Below, piece after piece: positions 1 through 13,800 of a DNA stretch of 64,000 nt (position 1 is the first letter of the stretch; each line of letters begins with the position of its first letter). The notes below the pieces were generated by a model. That model was not told the DNA's origin, searched no databases, and saw only the letters and a program-made list of their open reading frames with translations. This DNA is from CAYSCZ01 sp051155775. Lineage in GTDB: Bacteria; Bacteroidota; Bacteroidia; Cytophagales; Cyclobacteriaceae. A program made the translations under genes and the position numbers. Location: positions 57,804 through 121,803 of the forward strand of contig DAXETV010000029.1 of NCBI GenBank assembly GCA_051155775.1, in the 5' to 3' direction.

Positions 1-293
1 AATTGCCATATGGTTTAGAGGGTACTGTGACAGCTAAAAACCTGAAAAAGGAAGATGGTAATACTGCTGATGTTGGTGAGACACTGGATTTTATGGTGCT
101 TGAGTTTGCAAAAGATGAAAAACGTATAGTTCTTTCTCATTTGGCAACATGGCAAAAACCTGAACAACCTAAAGCTAAGAAGAAAAAACAAAAGACAAAT
201 ACGGTAGATAAAATAAACAAAGAAGTAGAGAAATCAACGCTTGGTGATCTTGAGGCACTTACTGCGTTGAAAGAGAAAATGGATAAGGATTAG
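1..293 (+). CDS. rpsA: 30S ribosomal protein S1, C-terminal fragment
   Basis: This is the 3' end of a gene that begins before the window. About 96 residues are visible. They start in the last S1 RNA-binding repeat (the segment ending in IVLSHLATW is typical of the end of an S1 domain), pass through a Lys-rich linker and end in STLGDLEALTALKEKM, a tail characteristic of Bacteroidota S1. S1 binds mRNA on the small ribosomal subunit and helps initiation, which matters in a phylum that hardly uses Shine-Dalgarno pairing. The TTG at position 3 is an internal codon, not the start. A tRNA-Cys gene follows on the same strand about 90 bp downstream. Confidence 0.88.
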   Translation, partial: LPYGLEGTVTAKNLKKEDGNTADVGETLDFMVLEFAKDEKRIVLSHLATWQKPEQPKAKKKKQKTNTVDKINKEVEKSTLGDLEALTALKEKMDKD

Positions 294-383
294 ATTAAGA
301 AAACATAAAAAAAATAAAAAAGAGTTAATTTAAATATATACCTTTTTTTATTGGAGACGTTTTTATCAACCTGAGGTAAATAT

Positions 384-457
384 GGTCGAGTGGCCGAGTG
401 GCTAGGCAGAGGTCTGCAAAACCTTTTACAGCGGTTCGAATCCGCTCTCGACCTCCA
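384..457 (+). tRNA. tRNA-Cys (anticodon GCA), CCA encoded
   Basis: A full cloverleaf can be folded by eye. The acceptor stem pairs GGTCGAG (384-390) with CTCGACC (447-453). The D arm pairs GCC with GGC. The anticodon stem encloses the loop CTGCAAA with GCA at 416-418. The T arm is AGCGG-TTCGAAT-CCGCT (430-446). The discriminator base is T454, the U73 expected for tRNA-Cys, and CCA is encoded at 455-457. Confidence 0.96.
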
Positions 458-953
458 ATTAACTAAAGTTCTCATCTCCGTTTCCATTAGTAATAAAAAC
501 CCCGGGTTATAGAGATACAAAAAATAAATCCAAATTACACACTTTGTACTTTATTTAAATCTATGACCGTCGGTGGTTTACAATAAACTATAAATGGAAT
601 CTAAATGCACACATCAGTGATTGAAACCCACTTTTCTTAATAGTGTGTAAATTAGTTGTATGATCAGTTATATACTTTCAGATAATATGTTTTGTGAAAA
701 AGCCGCTTAAATAAAATATTAAGAAAGGTTATATCTTTAGTTTAAATTATTTCTCTTTCAAGATTGTCAGTCATTCTTAAATATTTATGGTGTAGAATAT
801 TAAGTTATAAACTAACCATTGGGAGGTGTTAGATTAGATTATATGCGCTATAAATCTCGATTATAATACCTTATATCCTTTTTCACCTGATATGTAAAGT
901 GTTTTTGGAAACACTAATATTATAGTTAAGAACGATAAAATATATAAATAAAA
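458..953. other. AT-rich intergenic region without recognisable gene
   Basis: About 500 bp lie between the tRNA and the terminator of the leftward surface locus. I see no convincing open reading frame on either strand, no RNA fold I recognise and no long repeat. The left end directly after the tRNA shows no clear terminator hairpin. Confidence 0.6.
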
Positions 954-977
954 AAACCTCTACAAAAGCAGAGGTTT
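954..977 (-). terminator. Rho-independent terminator after the outer-membrane protein gene
   Basis: AAACCTCT (954-961) pairs perfectly with AGAGGTTT (970-977) around an 8-nt loop. Read leftward, the stem runs into a T-rich tract. It lies 26 bp past the stop codon at 1003 and closes the three-gene leftward unit. Confidence 0.82.
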
Positions 978-1002
978 AATCTTTAGATTGTATAATTATT
1001 GG

Positions 1003-1809
1003 TTAGAACAGATCTATTGTATATCCAAAATGAACCATAAACATCCAATTAACAGTATATAACCTATCTTTTCCTACCAAGGCATTTGAATCAGTAATAG
1101 CTGTTTTGTACCTAAATTCCGGAATCAACCTGAAAGGTTTCATGTCAATTTCATAACCTACACCAAATATTGCTGAAATATCTCCACTATTTATTCTATC
1201 ATCTATATCTAGCTTTTTTGATCGATCAATGTCACCTTCAGCATTTGTCTGAAGTACAGCATCCACATCTAAGAAATTATTAAAGCTAGCACCAGCTGAT
1301 AATCTTAGTCCTTGATAAGGGTAATAATGAAGTAATATAGGAACCTCGATAGCCTGGTAACGAATGTCAATTTGAGTAACATCAAATCCTAATATATCAA
1401 CATCACCAACTATTGGACCTAATTCACCAAGATCCTGTAGTTCTGTTCTTCCGAGAATTTGTTCATTTGGTTCAAATAACTGATTTTCATCGATGTCATT
1501 TGCACCATGATAATTGTATAGTACGCCTATACTTGCAGAAAAATTATTAAATATTCCTATCTCACCAAATATTCCACCTCCTCCACCAGATCTCACTTCA
1601 TAATAATCCTGGTAAGATTCAGTGACATCATTTAGTGAATAGAAACCAGTAATACCTGCAGTTATCATCCCAGCTCTATCTCTTTTATCATCATCCCCAT
1701 CTTTTGGATCTTCCTCATCTGAAGCAACCTCCTGAGCAAGAAGTAAAGAAGTGAAGCAAGAAAGTAATAAGCTAAGAATTAGTTTGGTAGGCTGTAGTTT
1801 CATATTCAT
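1003..1809 (-). CDS. Outer-membrane beta-barrel protein at the end of the surface locus
   Basis: A 268-residue protein with a signal peptide ending near residue 26 (LLLAQ), a short Asp/Glu-rich linker (about 30-45), and alternating hydrophobic beta-strand segments. It includes GIFGEIGIFNNFSASIGVLY and ends in an aromatic residue (IDLF), as expected of an 8- to 10-stranded outer-membrane barrel of the OMP_b-brl type. It is last in a leftward unit behind the giant T9SS protein. A strong hairpin separates the two genes, so it is probably made at a lower level or from its own weak promoter. It does not resemble PorP/SprF in length or sequence. A role as docking barrel for the giant protein is only inferred from position. 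ATG codons at residues 1 and 3 are both possible starts. Confidence 0.72.
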   Translation of the reverse strand: MNMKLQPTKLILSLLLSCFTSLLLAQEVASDEEDPKDGDDDKRDRAGMITAGITGFYSLNDVTESYQDYYEVRSGGGGGIFGEIGIFNNFSASIGVLYNYHGANDIDENQLFEPNEQILGRTELQDLGELGPIVGDVDILGFDVTQIDIRYQAIEVPILLHYYPYQGLRLSAGASFNNFLDVDAVLQTNAEGDIDRSKKLDIDDRINSGDISAIFGVGYEIDMKPFRLIPEFRYKTAITDSNALVGKDRLYTVNWMFMVHFGYTIDLF

Positions 1810-1830
1810 ATATTTTTTGATATAAGAAAA

Positions 1831-1851
1831 AGGAGGAGAAAATCTCCTCCT
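1831..1851 (-). terminator. Intercistronic hairpin terminator between the giant gene and the barrel gene
   Basis: AGGAGGAGA (1831-1839) and TCTCCTCCT (1843-1851) form a perfect 9-bp GC-containing stem with a 3-nt loop. In the leftward direction it is followed directly by TTTTTC. It starts 12 bp after the stop of the 12-kb gene and ends 22 bp before the start of the barrel gene, so it should terminate or attenuate transcription between them. Confidence 0.8.
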
Positions 1852-1862
1852 AATATTTCAAT

Positions 1863-4800
1863 TTATCTGATTACAATTCTCATGGTCTCATCTTTACCGT
1901 CACTGGTTATAATCCTTATCATATATATACCAGCATCGATACCTTTTAGATCAATAGTAGATACCTTATCTACAAAATTAAAGGTATTTATAACCGCTCC
2001 TGAATTGTCAATTACATAAGCAGTACCTGTTGGACTAGGAGAAGCAATGGTTATGGTGCTTCCTTCAACTGGGTTTGGATAAGCTGAGAAGGTTTCCACT
2101 TCAGGATCTTTATCAGCAATTACCTCAGCTTCTTCTTCATCTGTTTCTTCACCTTCACTTTCAGCATCTTCTTCTTCTTCTTCACCCTCAGATTCACCAG
2201 CATCGGGACCAGCTTCTACAGTTACTGTCCAAGAAGCAGTGGTAGTAAATTCACCATCACTTACAGTTACTGTAAACTGATCAACCTGTCCAATATCTTC
2301 AAATGTAGGATGACCCTCAAAGATTGCATCACCATTAGAAGTTACCTCAAACAAAGCCCACTCTGGAAATTCTGTAGCGTTAATAACTACATCATCACCA
2401 TCAGGGTCAGTAGCAGAAATAGTAGCTTCATAGTTTGTACCGGATTGTACGGTAGCATCAGAAGGTACACTACTGAATGTAGGCGCTTGATTTGGATCAG
2501 GTGACGCTTCTACAGTTATAGTAAAATCTTGTGTTGTAGAATCACCTTTGCTGTCTACAGCAAGTAAACTTACCGCAAAGTCACCTGGCGTTGCAGCTAC
2601 AGAAGCAGATGCTAATAAACCTTCGCCATTACCATTGTCGGTAAATGTGAAAGTAGTATCAGGAAGGGCACTTGTAGCTGTTAAAGTTGTTACTGTGAAA
2701 TCCTGTGAAGCATTCACTTTAACACTATAACTATAAGCTTCGCCAACGGTAGCAGATGTGACAGGATCAGTAACGAATACCGGTGCAGGACCTCTTGCTT
2801 CTTCATTAAAGATTTTAATGTCGAAAGTTTGTTCAGTCTCAGCTCCAGATTCATCTGTTAAAGCTATCTTAACTGTGTTATTCTGATTAATATCATCTTC
2901 TCCAGGAGTACCTAATAATGTGATATTAGCACCATCAACTGAACTTGATAACCAATCCGGAGTTAAAACTTCACTTGCTGTAACTGTCTCACCTAATGGA
3001 TCAATACCTGTTGCAGTATAAACATAATCAACTCCTACAAATGCTTCCAAAACAGGATCTGTAGTAAATACCGGTGAAGGATTAGCTTCAATGGTAACAT
3101 TTATTTCCAAATCGGAGGTTTCAAAATTATCTGTAGCTAGAATTTTACCGGTAAGTGACCCAGCATCTGCACTGTCTGGAATGGTTATAACAATGATATC
3201 GTCACCATCTAAAGAAACCCATGCTTCAGGAAGATCATATATAAGAGGTAGCCCGGTTATTTGCTCAAGAAGTGGAGCTTCCACATTGTTGACACTATCC
3301 CTTACAAGTATTCTTGTTACGGATTCTACGCCTTCTACAGCTCTGATATTAACTTCAGTAACTGTCATGTTAAGATTATCATCCATAACAATAAACACAG
3401 GTGCGTCATTCTCTTTCTCTACAAGGTCTATTCTTAGGTTACCAATGTCGTTCAATTCATTTTCACCATCTTCAAACTGTCCAACCTTGGTCAATGAACC
3501 TGAAGCATTACCCCTGACGTAACTACCAACAACATCATTATCACGTGATATTCGTAATTCGTTGTTATCGTCTTCATCTACAGGTTCCACCATCACGATG
3601 TAATCACCTTGTGGTAAAAATGTTCCTCCAAATGAAACACCTACTTCCTCATTATCTTCAGCCTGAGTAGGCGATTTAACGGTTGTTGCTACAACTGTCT
3701 GTGAGTCATCGTCGGTTACAATGGTAATTCCAAACATACCTTCGTCACTACCATCGGCGAACTGAACATTTACAGAATCCAGGAAGAAACCTTTATCATC
3801 ATTAATTGTAAACTCAGATCCTAATCCGTCAAGGAATCCAATAGTTTCAGCAAAATCAGTGGCCCCATTTGTTCTAACATAATCTAACCCACCGACTTCA
3901 ACTGCATCTGCATCGTTATCCTGGAAGCCTAATGGAGGATTATTATTATCTCCACCTACAGTAACCTCAAAGGTATAGGTACCATCTTCTTCTGGTGCGT
4001 AAACATCAGTTGCTTCAGCAATACCATCTTCGAAGGTTAATGCGCTCACAGGCAAGGTATTAAATAATACTAAGTCATTAGCATCATCTCTAACAGCCCA
4101 TGATACTTCAGCATCAGCAGGAATTATGTTACCTCTGTTCACTACAATGAATCCGAAATTGAGTTCCTCGTCATCTTCGTTAGCCTGAGAACTAGGTACA
4201 TTATCATATTCCGCTCTTGCCAGTATACCAAGTTGAACAGTGCCTTCATTGGATAAAACTGACATTTCATCCATAGTAAAGGTTGCATCACCATCAACAC
4301 CGGTGTCGTTATTGCTTTCATATTCGAACATTACCGATACGGTCTGTCCTGCAAATCCAGTAATATCAATGATTGAAGTATAATAAGTGTTATCTAAGAA
4401 TCTATCATCTGAGAATATTGCGCCTCCTATAGTATCTAATGCAGGTGTAGAAGATTCAAGTAAGTCTTCATTATCTTCTTCCCAGATAGGGGTAGCATCT
4501 GCTATTTTTTCACCATCAGCATCCACAATAAATACCCTTACATCTGCAAAGTTGGCATCTCCGTCGACACCATCTCCCAGATCACCTGATCTTGTGAAAT
4601 TTCTAACATTATCAAGTTTCCAGGTGAATTCAAGATCATAACGAATACCTTCACTTGCAGCTGGTAATTCTACAGGTGCTGATATAAGTTGTTCAAATTG
4701 ATCACTATCCACATCCCTGCTTATTACCATATCATCTGTTCCATTGATACCCCATGACTCAGTGCTGGTATTCAGTAATAAGAAATCCTGTGGAATATTA

Positions 4801-7800
4801 AATCCTGCAGGCACAGCTGGTACATCCGGATCTCCGTTATTAGCGCCGAAATCTTCGGTATAATCAAGGGCATAAACACCTCGCTGACCTTTCACCAGAA
4901 TACTAAATCCTTGTGTATTTTCATCAGAGAAGTAGAAAGTGCTCTTATTACTTCTGTCAGTAACTAACAGATCAGCATTAAAGAATCCAAGATCCTCCTC
5001 AGTAGGCGTACCTGAAAGAGTTACAGTAGAGATACCGTTCTCACCATTAACAACTTCAGCTGTTAACCAGCTTTCAAAAAATTCAGGTGCAACCTGAAGG
5101 TCGAATGCTAACGTATCATCGGTTGCATTTTGAGATTGATAAGTGAATGTAATTTCACCAGGATCTCCAACAGTAAATACCGCCCTGTTAAGTGCATTCA
5201 TTGGTTGTGCAACAAGACCAGTTGCTGATACAAACAATGGTGCACCACCATCTTGTTGTGTCTCAAGCACTAATCCAAGATCTCCTGAATCATTGACTCT
5301 GCTTAACGCCTGGCTGGTACCAGTTATGTATGAACCAACTGAATCTACACCTGAATCATTATCTATAAAGATTGATTCGTTATTTAGTTGATTAACAAGA
5401 ACAACATATGAACCTTCACCAACCGATGTAGAACCTAAACTTACAGCTTGTACTGCAGTACTCGCTACTTGAATTGGTGAAGTATAAACGATGGTACCTG
5501 TGGTAGATGTTGGGGTTGCCAGCTCTATCACTGTAACATTGAATTCCGGATTATTTGCAAAGTTTGCACTAGTACTCGCACCAAACCAGATCCTTAGAGT
5601 ATCCAGAACATCTGTGCCATCAAACTCATATTGAGCCCCAAGCCCTCCAGTTTGCGCATCTACAACAACTTCAGCTCCAGTATCCCATCTCCATCTGGAA
5701 TATTGCGGACCACCAATTATCACACTGTCAGTCATTGACATAACTGTGTTTCTATTATCAGGATCACCATTTGAAATCAGGTCGACTTCAAAGTCTATAG
5801 TTGAAACAGAATCAAAATCTAACGGCAATACCTCACTTAGGTCTAATGTAGGCGTTAAAGAAAATGAACCATCACTAAATGTCACATCCAGCTCCTCATT
5901 CTTAGCTAACTCAGTACCACCATCAGTAACAGCAGTATAAGTAGCTTTAACGTCCGTTGGTGTTGTTTGTCCCGTGCTGGTTACTGTAAAAGTAAATGGT
6001 GCAAGGGGATCAATACCAACTTGTGATCTCGGCAATCTTGTAAACTCAACAGGTTCAAGTGCGAGGTCAAGTATGACATCTCTTCCTGAGAAGAATTCAA
6101 TGGTATCAATAGCTAAGGAAACAGCATCATCACCCGCAGCTGAGGTAAATATTAACTCAAAAGCTAATGTGTCTGCACTGGTAAACAAAGAATCAGGTAA
6201 TGGAAGTTCAGCATCAAATTGATCTGAAGCACCCTGACCAGTAACAGCACTCAATAAGTCGCTGTCTGAATTCCAGAATGCCGCTTGTTGCCTGGTTCCA
6301 TTTGGACTAACGATCCAAATAGCAAGATTGGCATTTTCAACAAAAGTAGTATCATCCGAAACTTCACCAACAAGTCTGAATAAATAATCTTCCTCAACAG
6401 CATCTATTTCCGGAACACTAACAGGACTTGTTATTATTCTTTCTTCTTGTGTCTCACCTTCGTCATTGTTTCTTTCTATGGTAAGTTGAGTTCCATCAAC
6501 TATCCAGGTTTCAACATTACTGTTATCTAAGAGGAAGTCAACAGGTAAGTCATCGTCACCAATAACAGATTCACCATCTAATTCCTGGAAGGTTTCTCTG
6601 TAATCAAATCCGAACACACCGCGGTTATCGGTACCTACTACTATCTCAAATCCACCTGAAACGACCATTCCATCTTCATCTTCTCTATAAACAATGGTTT
6701 GACCCTTAGATGATGCGTTTAACGATCCGTTGATTACTCCAATATCATTTTCATCTGGTGTACCAGTTATAACAAAAGTTGCAGTGTTACCATCTACAAT
6801 TGTATCAGTTGTTAGCCAATCAGCTAAGAAATCAGGTTCTAAATCGAAATCAGAGAAGGTAATTTCATCGCCGTCGAGATCAGTAACCTCTAATTCAATA
6901 GTTAATGGTTGACCTACGAAAGTAAGTACTCTATCTACACCACCTTTGGTAGGGTTAAGTGTAGTGGATGACCAGAATGGTTTGTTACCTCCACCCATGA
7001 ATAATTTAATCGCTACATCACCTTGACCGGTAACGTCAGTCAACTCATCCATGGCTACACCCTGACCGTCAAGGTTGGTTAACCTGCCGGTTACGATCTG
7101 ACCATTGCTTCCAACATCTTTTACAAAAGAAATGGGATCCTCACTCAATTTATTAACTGTGACGAGGTAGAACATACCAGCCTCAACTGATATATCTACA
7201 TTTTCTGCATATTCAGTGGTGTCATTTTCAGTTAATCGTACAGTAGATTGATAAACAATCTGACCTGTAGAGGCATCTTCGCTATCTAATTCAATTACTG
7301 ATAGGTTATAAGGAATATCAACACCAGCATCTAAGGTGTAAAAGATACTGTCAATGTTATCGTTGTCAAAAATTTCAAACTGCGCTCCCATACTTCCAGA
7401 TACACTATCGTTTCCAATAGCAATCGTGCCATCATTATTTCCATCCCATCTTGAGTACATGTTTTCAGTAATCACTATTGAATCTGAAACTACACTACTA
7501 ACAATATCATTTCCGTCAACGTCTACCGATGCTATATATTCATAAGTACCAGGATCACCAAAGGTGATTACATCAATAACAGTAATAGAATCCTGACCAT
7601 CAGGTATTGGTAACTTAAGATCATCTGCAAAATTAAGCGCTACATCTAATGTACCAGCTGGTTTAGTTTGTCCTATACTGGTAACGTTGTAAGTAACTGT
7701 ATCAGCGGCTAACTCTCTTGCTTGTAATCTGGACAGCATAGAGTATTCCGGGTCGCTAACACTAACTACATCTACTCTTATATCAGGATCTTGTACGAAG

Positions 7801-10800
7801 CAAATGGAATCTATAGAAAATGTTGCAGCAGAATCCCCACCAGTAGCTGTATATAAGACCTCAAAGGCTAGCGTATCATCCTCAGTGAACAATGAATCAG
7901 CAAGCACAGAACTTGTAGCATTAAAATCAGTTTTACTATCCCATACCAAACCTATTCTCGAATCTTCACTACCATTAGGAGTAGTGAGAAATACCTGTAC
8001 TCTTGCATAATCAGTGAAATCAGCATCTGCGGTATCATAACCAAATTTAAACTGGTAATCCTCGTTAGTGGGGTCTGCTAATGCAGGAACAGCTATAGGA
8101 GATGTAACAAACCTTTCAGATTGTGTTTCTTCATCGTCGCTATTTCTGTTTATTACCATTTGATCATTATTAGTATCAACACCCCAGGTTACTGTATCAC
8201 TATTATCTAATATGAAATCTACAGGAAAGTCATCAGCGATAGGTGAGCCCAATGAATCAAAACGTTCTTTGTAAGGGAAACCAAATACACCCCGATCATC
8301 AGTTGTTACAACAACCTCAATGGAGGTGGTTTCTACATCTCCGTTTTCATTAGTAAAGAAAACAACGGATTCACCGCCGGCACTGGCTGTGATACCACTA
8401 ACGGAAAAAGTACCTATATCATTTTGATCTGGTGTACCACTTAATTGAAGAATAGTATTTTCACCATCTACCACAACAGTAGTATCAGTAATCCAGTCAG
8501 CAAGAAAATCAGTATCTGATGCGCCATCCATGTCAAATGTAACTTCATCACCATCCGGGTCAGTAACTGCTATCTCAATGGTAGCTTCCTGACCAACAAA
8601 GGCAATAAACCTGTCTGGACCATTATTAGGTGTTGGATTTGTATTTGTCGCAGACCTTACGAAGAATGGAGGAGCTCCCGTACCACTTAAACCTAATTCA
8701 AAAGCTAAGTTTCCTTGGTTAGTAACCCTCACAAGAGAATCAACAGTCATATCAACGTCATCACTATTGTCAAATGTGGTTAATCTTCCTTCAACATACT
8801 CACTGGTTGTAAGATTGGTATTTTCATCACTTACAACGGAGAAAGCGTCATTTGATAATAGATTAATTAAGAATAAATAGGCATCTCCGTTATTTACCTC
8901 AATATCTAAACCGGTTCTTACATTTTTTCCAGGCTGTGCAAGTAAGGTAGTAGATTGATAAACCACATCTCCCGTTGATGCATCTGGGTTATCCAGCTTA
9001 GTGATGGTAAAGAAATATGGTTCACCATCTGCATCATCATCCAGGACATAAGTTACAGAATCGATATTATCAGTCTCAAAGAAATCAAATACCACACCCA
9101 AACTACCCAGTTCATCATTTTCTATAGTAACTGCATTATTATCATATCCACTCCATCGGGCATAAGTATTTTCATTAACAAATAGCGTATCCTGTGCGAG
9201 TTGTTCTGCAGCTAGTGCTTTGTTACCTGAGATTCCATTTATATTGACAACATAGACGATGGTGTCAACGCCACCTGACGGTGGAGGGGTAGTGATATCA
9301 AATAGTGTATCACCAACAAAGGTATTCACATTAAAGTCACCCGATGCGATTGTCCTATCCAGAGAAGCTATTGTATCATTTACTCCTGACTTTGCTTTAT
9401 ACACATCAATATTTACATCTACAGTAGGTGGAATGGTTTGACCATTGCTTTGTAAAGTAAATGTAAATGGTTGATCGAAGTTATCCGACAATGCCTGAAT
9501 CTTGGATACTCTTCTATACGCTGGATTGGTAACGGAAGCAACAGAAATGTCAATATCTGCATCTATTCTTAAACCAATGTTATCAATTTTGAAATCTGCG
9601 TCCTTAGCAGCATCACTACCATCTTTTTCTGAATAAACAATCAATAATGCTAAGGTGTCTTGTGCACCGGCTATTAATGCATCTTCTATAGCTTCAGGTA
9701 TAAGGTATGCGGAATCTACACCAGCAGCTACTTCACCATCTTCTAATTGCTGATCTGTAAGATCATCAGTAGACCAGATTAGTGTACCCAGATCATCGAG
9801 GTTAGGGTAGGGTGACTGATCAAAATCGGTGAGGTAAATATTAACGACAGCATTCTCATTAAATGATGTATCATTCGTTTGATTAACCACATAATCTAAA
9901 TCTAAAAATACATCTTCATCTTCTTCTGGTTGAGCTATCTCAATAGGTAGAGATAAAATTCTCTCATCCTGTGCCGCTCCACCATTGAATTCAATAACTA
10001 ATGAGTCATTAACAACTGACCATGTAGTAGTATCACTGTTATTAGGTGTATTATCAAGAATGTAATCGTCTGGAATCGTGGATCCATCAAATGTTTCTTC
10101 ATAATCTGTATCACTATCTACAAATGCTAAACCTCTGTCATTAATCACATTAACTCTAAAGCCAGTGGAGTCGGCGTTTAAACCATCACCGTATGCTAAC
10201 GTATCTCCATCCGTAAAAGCATTTAGACCGCCAATGAATGTTCCGACATCATCAGGACCAGGCGTACCACTAAGCGTTACTCTGTAGATTGTGTCATCAA
10301 CAATCGTAAAGGTGGTATCCAACCAATCTGCTAATGCAAGAGGGTCAAATGTATCCAATTCGAAAGTAACGGTATCATCAGGGTCTGTCTGTGTTACTTC
10401 AACAGTTACAGAGAAAGGAGAACCAACAAATGCAATGGCAATATCTTCTGCACCATCTCTATTGTTGAAGTCAGTATCTGTATACTCAGCATCATCAAAT
10501 GTAAGCGCTACAGGTAAAGCACCGGTTGTTAGAGTGATCGCCGGATTTCCTTCAAAGTCTGGATTCTCTTCGATAGTCTGTGATCTTTGACTTAAATATT
10601 CTAAATCAGTAACATTATCACCGACATTTAAACCACCTAATTCACCACCTTCGATGTATTCACCTCTTGTGGCTACATCCCTTACAACATTTAATTGCAA
10701 CTCATTACGCTTGTTAATTAATACAGCATAAATGGAATTAGCATCAAGCAATAAATTACTGAAAGTAATATCAAGAATTCCATCATCTCCACTAACTTCT

Positions 10801-13800
10801 ATGGTATCACCATATATTAACTCATCAGTCGTGGCTATCACATTCCCGGTGGTGGAATCTGCATCATCTAGTTTTATGATATTAACAAAGAATCTCGCAT
10901 TGTCATCAGATACTGCATCATCAAAAACTATCGTGATTTCATTCAATGTATCAGCTTCAGGGAAGGCAAACCTGGCTCCCAGTGAACCTTCAACACCTTC
11001 AACGAGTATATTTCCTGCATCATTTCCATTCCATCTTGTATATTCATTTTCAGTAATCTCTATGTTAAAACCAAGTGTATCATTATCTAATTCCTGATCA
11101 AACTGCGCGGGTATGGAGGCCGCTTCGATCTCAAATGAAAACTCATTCATGCCATTCAACAAAGGAATGTTTCTAGGAATAGGAAATCCCAGGTTATCGG
11201 GTCTGAAACCAAATGTTTCAGTTCTGATACCTAATGGCTGATCTATTGCATCAGTTTCAAATAATATTGTATCACCAGTAAGAACATAACCAAATAAATC
11301 AGGATTTTCGTCCTCAAATCCCATGTCATCACCATTGACTGTACCGTTGATGTTTATCCTGGTTGAGTCAAAATTGTCATTGGAATTAAAATTCTTTCTA
11401 ACAATTAAGCTAAGGTTGACACTATCATCTTTTTGCTTTTGCGGGACCTTCGCATATTCAAAAGGATTAAACAATGCAAAGTCATACTGTGCAAATGATG
11501 ATGCAGTCAAACCAATATTATCAATAGTGAAGGATCCACCATTATCTCCCTGATATCTTACCTCAAATGCAAAGCTATCAACGGCAGCATTGGACAATAA
11601 TTCAGTTACATCAATCAATGCTGAATAATAGTTGCCTTTTAAATCATTTAAAAATTTATTAGTATCTGTTTCATTTTCAGGGACACCACCAAAAGGATCT
11701 TCATCATATACAGCGATAGAGTCTCCCACAGTTTCAAACCTTACCCTGGTGGTAGCTACCAGATTTTCGAAGTCTTCTTCACTCCAAATAACCTCATTAG
11801 CTAATGTATCACCTGTATCTGTATAAGTTACAAAATTAATGGTTATATCAGATTCTACAGATCCCTGAAGATTGCCATCTAATAAATCATCACCAGTGAT
11901 CACAGGGTTATCAAAATTAAATCCAAAAAACTTATCAAATTCAGCCGTAGTCCCATCAGGCGATACGCCATCATCGAGCAACCAGTCAAAAGATAAGAAG
12001 TAAGAATTTTGATTAGGCTCGGGATCAAATGCTCCTCGTACTCTAAGTGTTTCATCAATAAAGAATGTGGAATCATCCCCGGTAATTGTGGCAGCTGCAC
12101 CATCATCCAAACCTGTAGGATCTAAACCTCCACCAAATTTATTATTGTCAACACCATCTGAGCTAAATCCCCAACTTCTAAATGATCCTACCGGAGAATT
12201 AGATACAGTGTCTAATAATGTCGAAAAGAAGCCTAATTCAAATGAGTAGGGTACCTCAGCCTGACCAGGGTTATCCAACTCCCTCGGAGGGAATATCAAG
12301 TCAAATTCTTCGCTTTCCGGACCATCAAGATCTGTGACATTAAATATTTCATTAACATTATCAATGTATTCCTGATACGTTTCAGGCATATCCTGATCTC
12401 CATCAAATACGGTTACCTGTCTCAGATCATAAGATAAAAGATCAAGATTGGCAAGATCATCCACAATAAACTTAGTAACATAAGCAACTGTGTCGTTTTT
12501 ATTAGGATCTGGGTTGAACAAATCAACGTTAGCAGATAATGCTGTAATTGCATTTAATGTATCAGTAATGGTTACGAAATCCGTACCGTTAGCACCTGTG
12601 GTATTCGGCAGATTTAAAGTATAGGTACCGGTAGAGGTAGTTGATATACTTGTTACATTAGAGGTACCTTGCCCAACATTAGTCGCTGCAGTCGCAAGGA
12701 AACCTTCTATTTCAACTCTTGACTGATTGTCAGCGCTATTGGTTCTGTAAGTAATTTCAAATATGTAGGACCGCTCTAGCCCTATGGATGCAGGTATATT
12801 TTGCTCTATAAAGAAAGAAGCAGAATCACCATTTTGTTGTACACCTCTTACATTAGATAGCACTGTTTCTACATCTGATGTACGAATTTTGGTTGCAAAA
12901 TTATCAGTAGCCAATTCCCAGGGATTTGTATTTCCATCTCCTCTTCCTTCAAGTTTCACAGATTGAACATCGAGGATATCATCGATATTGTCGTCACCGG
13001 CATCCTGGGCCTGAAACCTGTTTGTTCTGGCATTATCAAATAACCTAAACCTGGCCCTGCTACCTGCACCGGCACCAATTGTATCTGCCTGTAGCGTAAC
13101 ACCCGATATTCTTATCTGTCCGGCTTGTTCGATCGGACCTGATTGAAGGACAAGTGCAAACTCCAGATCTTGTCTTAAGGAATCACCCGAAAAGTTGTTA
13201 GGATCTAAGCCGCCAGTCATATTAAAATCTCTATCTATCTGAAGTGAGTCTGTTAATCTAAAAAGACCGTCTTCCTCAGTCATATCAAAATCACTTAAAT
13301 CACCCACAACAGTCCATTCAGAACTGTCCCTTGCATTATCCCTTACCAGAACCTGGAAAACAGAATCTACAATTCCAACATCCGTACTTGGGATCGTACT
13401 ATTGGGGTCAACAATTGCATACTGAAATTGTATAAAAATATTTGTTAAGGTATCCCAGGTGATGTTGGCTATGTTACCATCTGCATCATCTGTGGTGAAA
13501 AACAACGTATCACTTTGAATTGAATCTTCAACCGCAGCTCTTGTCTGGGTATTTTGAATCCAACTCGCAACCTCCCAGTCGTTAACTGTAAAGATATCAT
13601 TTGATGTAGCAGATAATGAACCGTCAAGGACAGTAGTACCCATATTTCTCCTAAGGGTAATACCATCAGGGGTTTCATCACTGCTAAAATCAACCGGCGC
13701 ATCTACAGCTACAGTAGCTTGTAGTCTATCCCAGTCCAGCAAGTTATCCGAATCAAAGATCTCTTCTGTTGGGTCTTGCGCAAATCCGCTGTGACATAAG

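Noticed and set aside
290..520. Open frame on the minus strand across the tRNA-Cys gene
   Set aside because: It is antisense to a well-formed tRNA and has no coding character.
2310..12966. Many plus-strand open frames inside the giant gene
   Set aside because: They are shadows of the minus-strand frame, rich in Ser/Val, without signals of their own.
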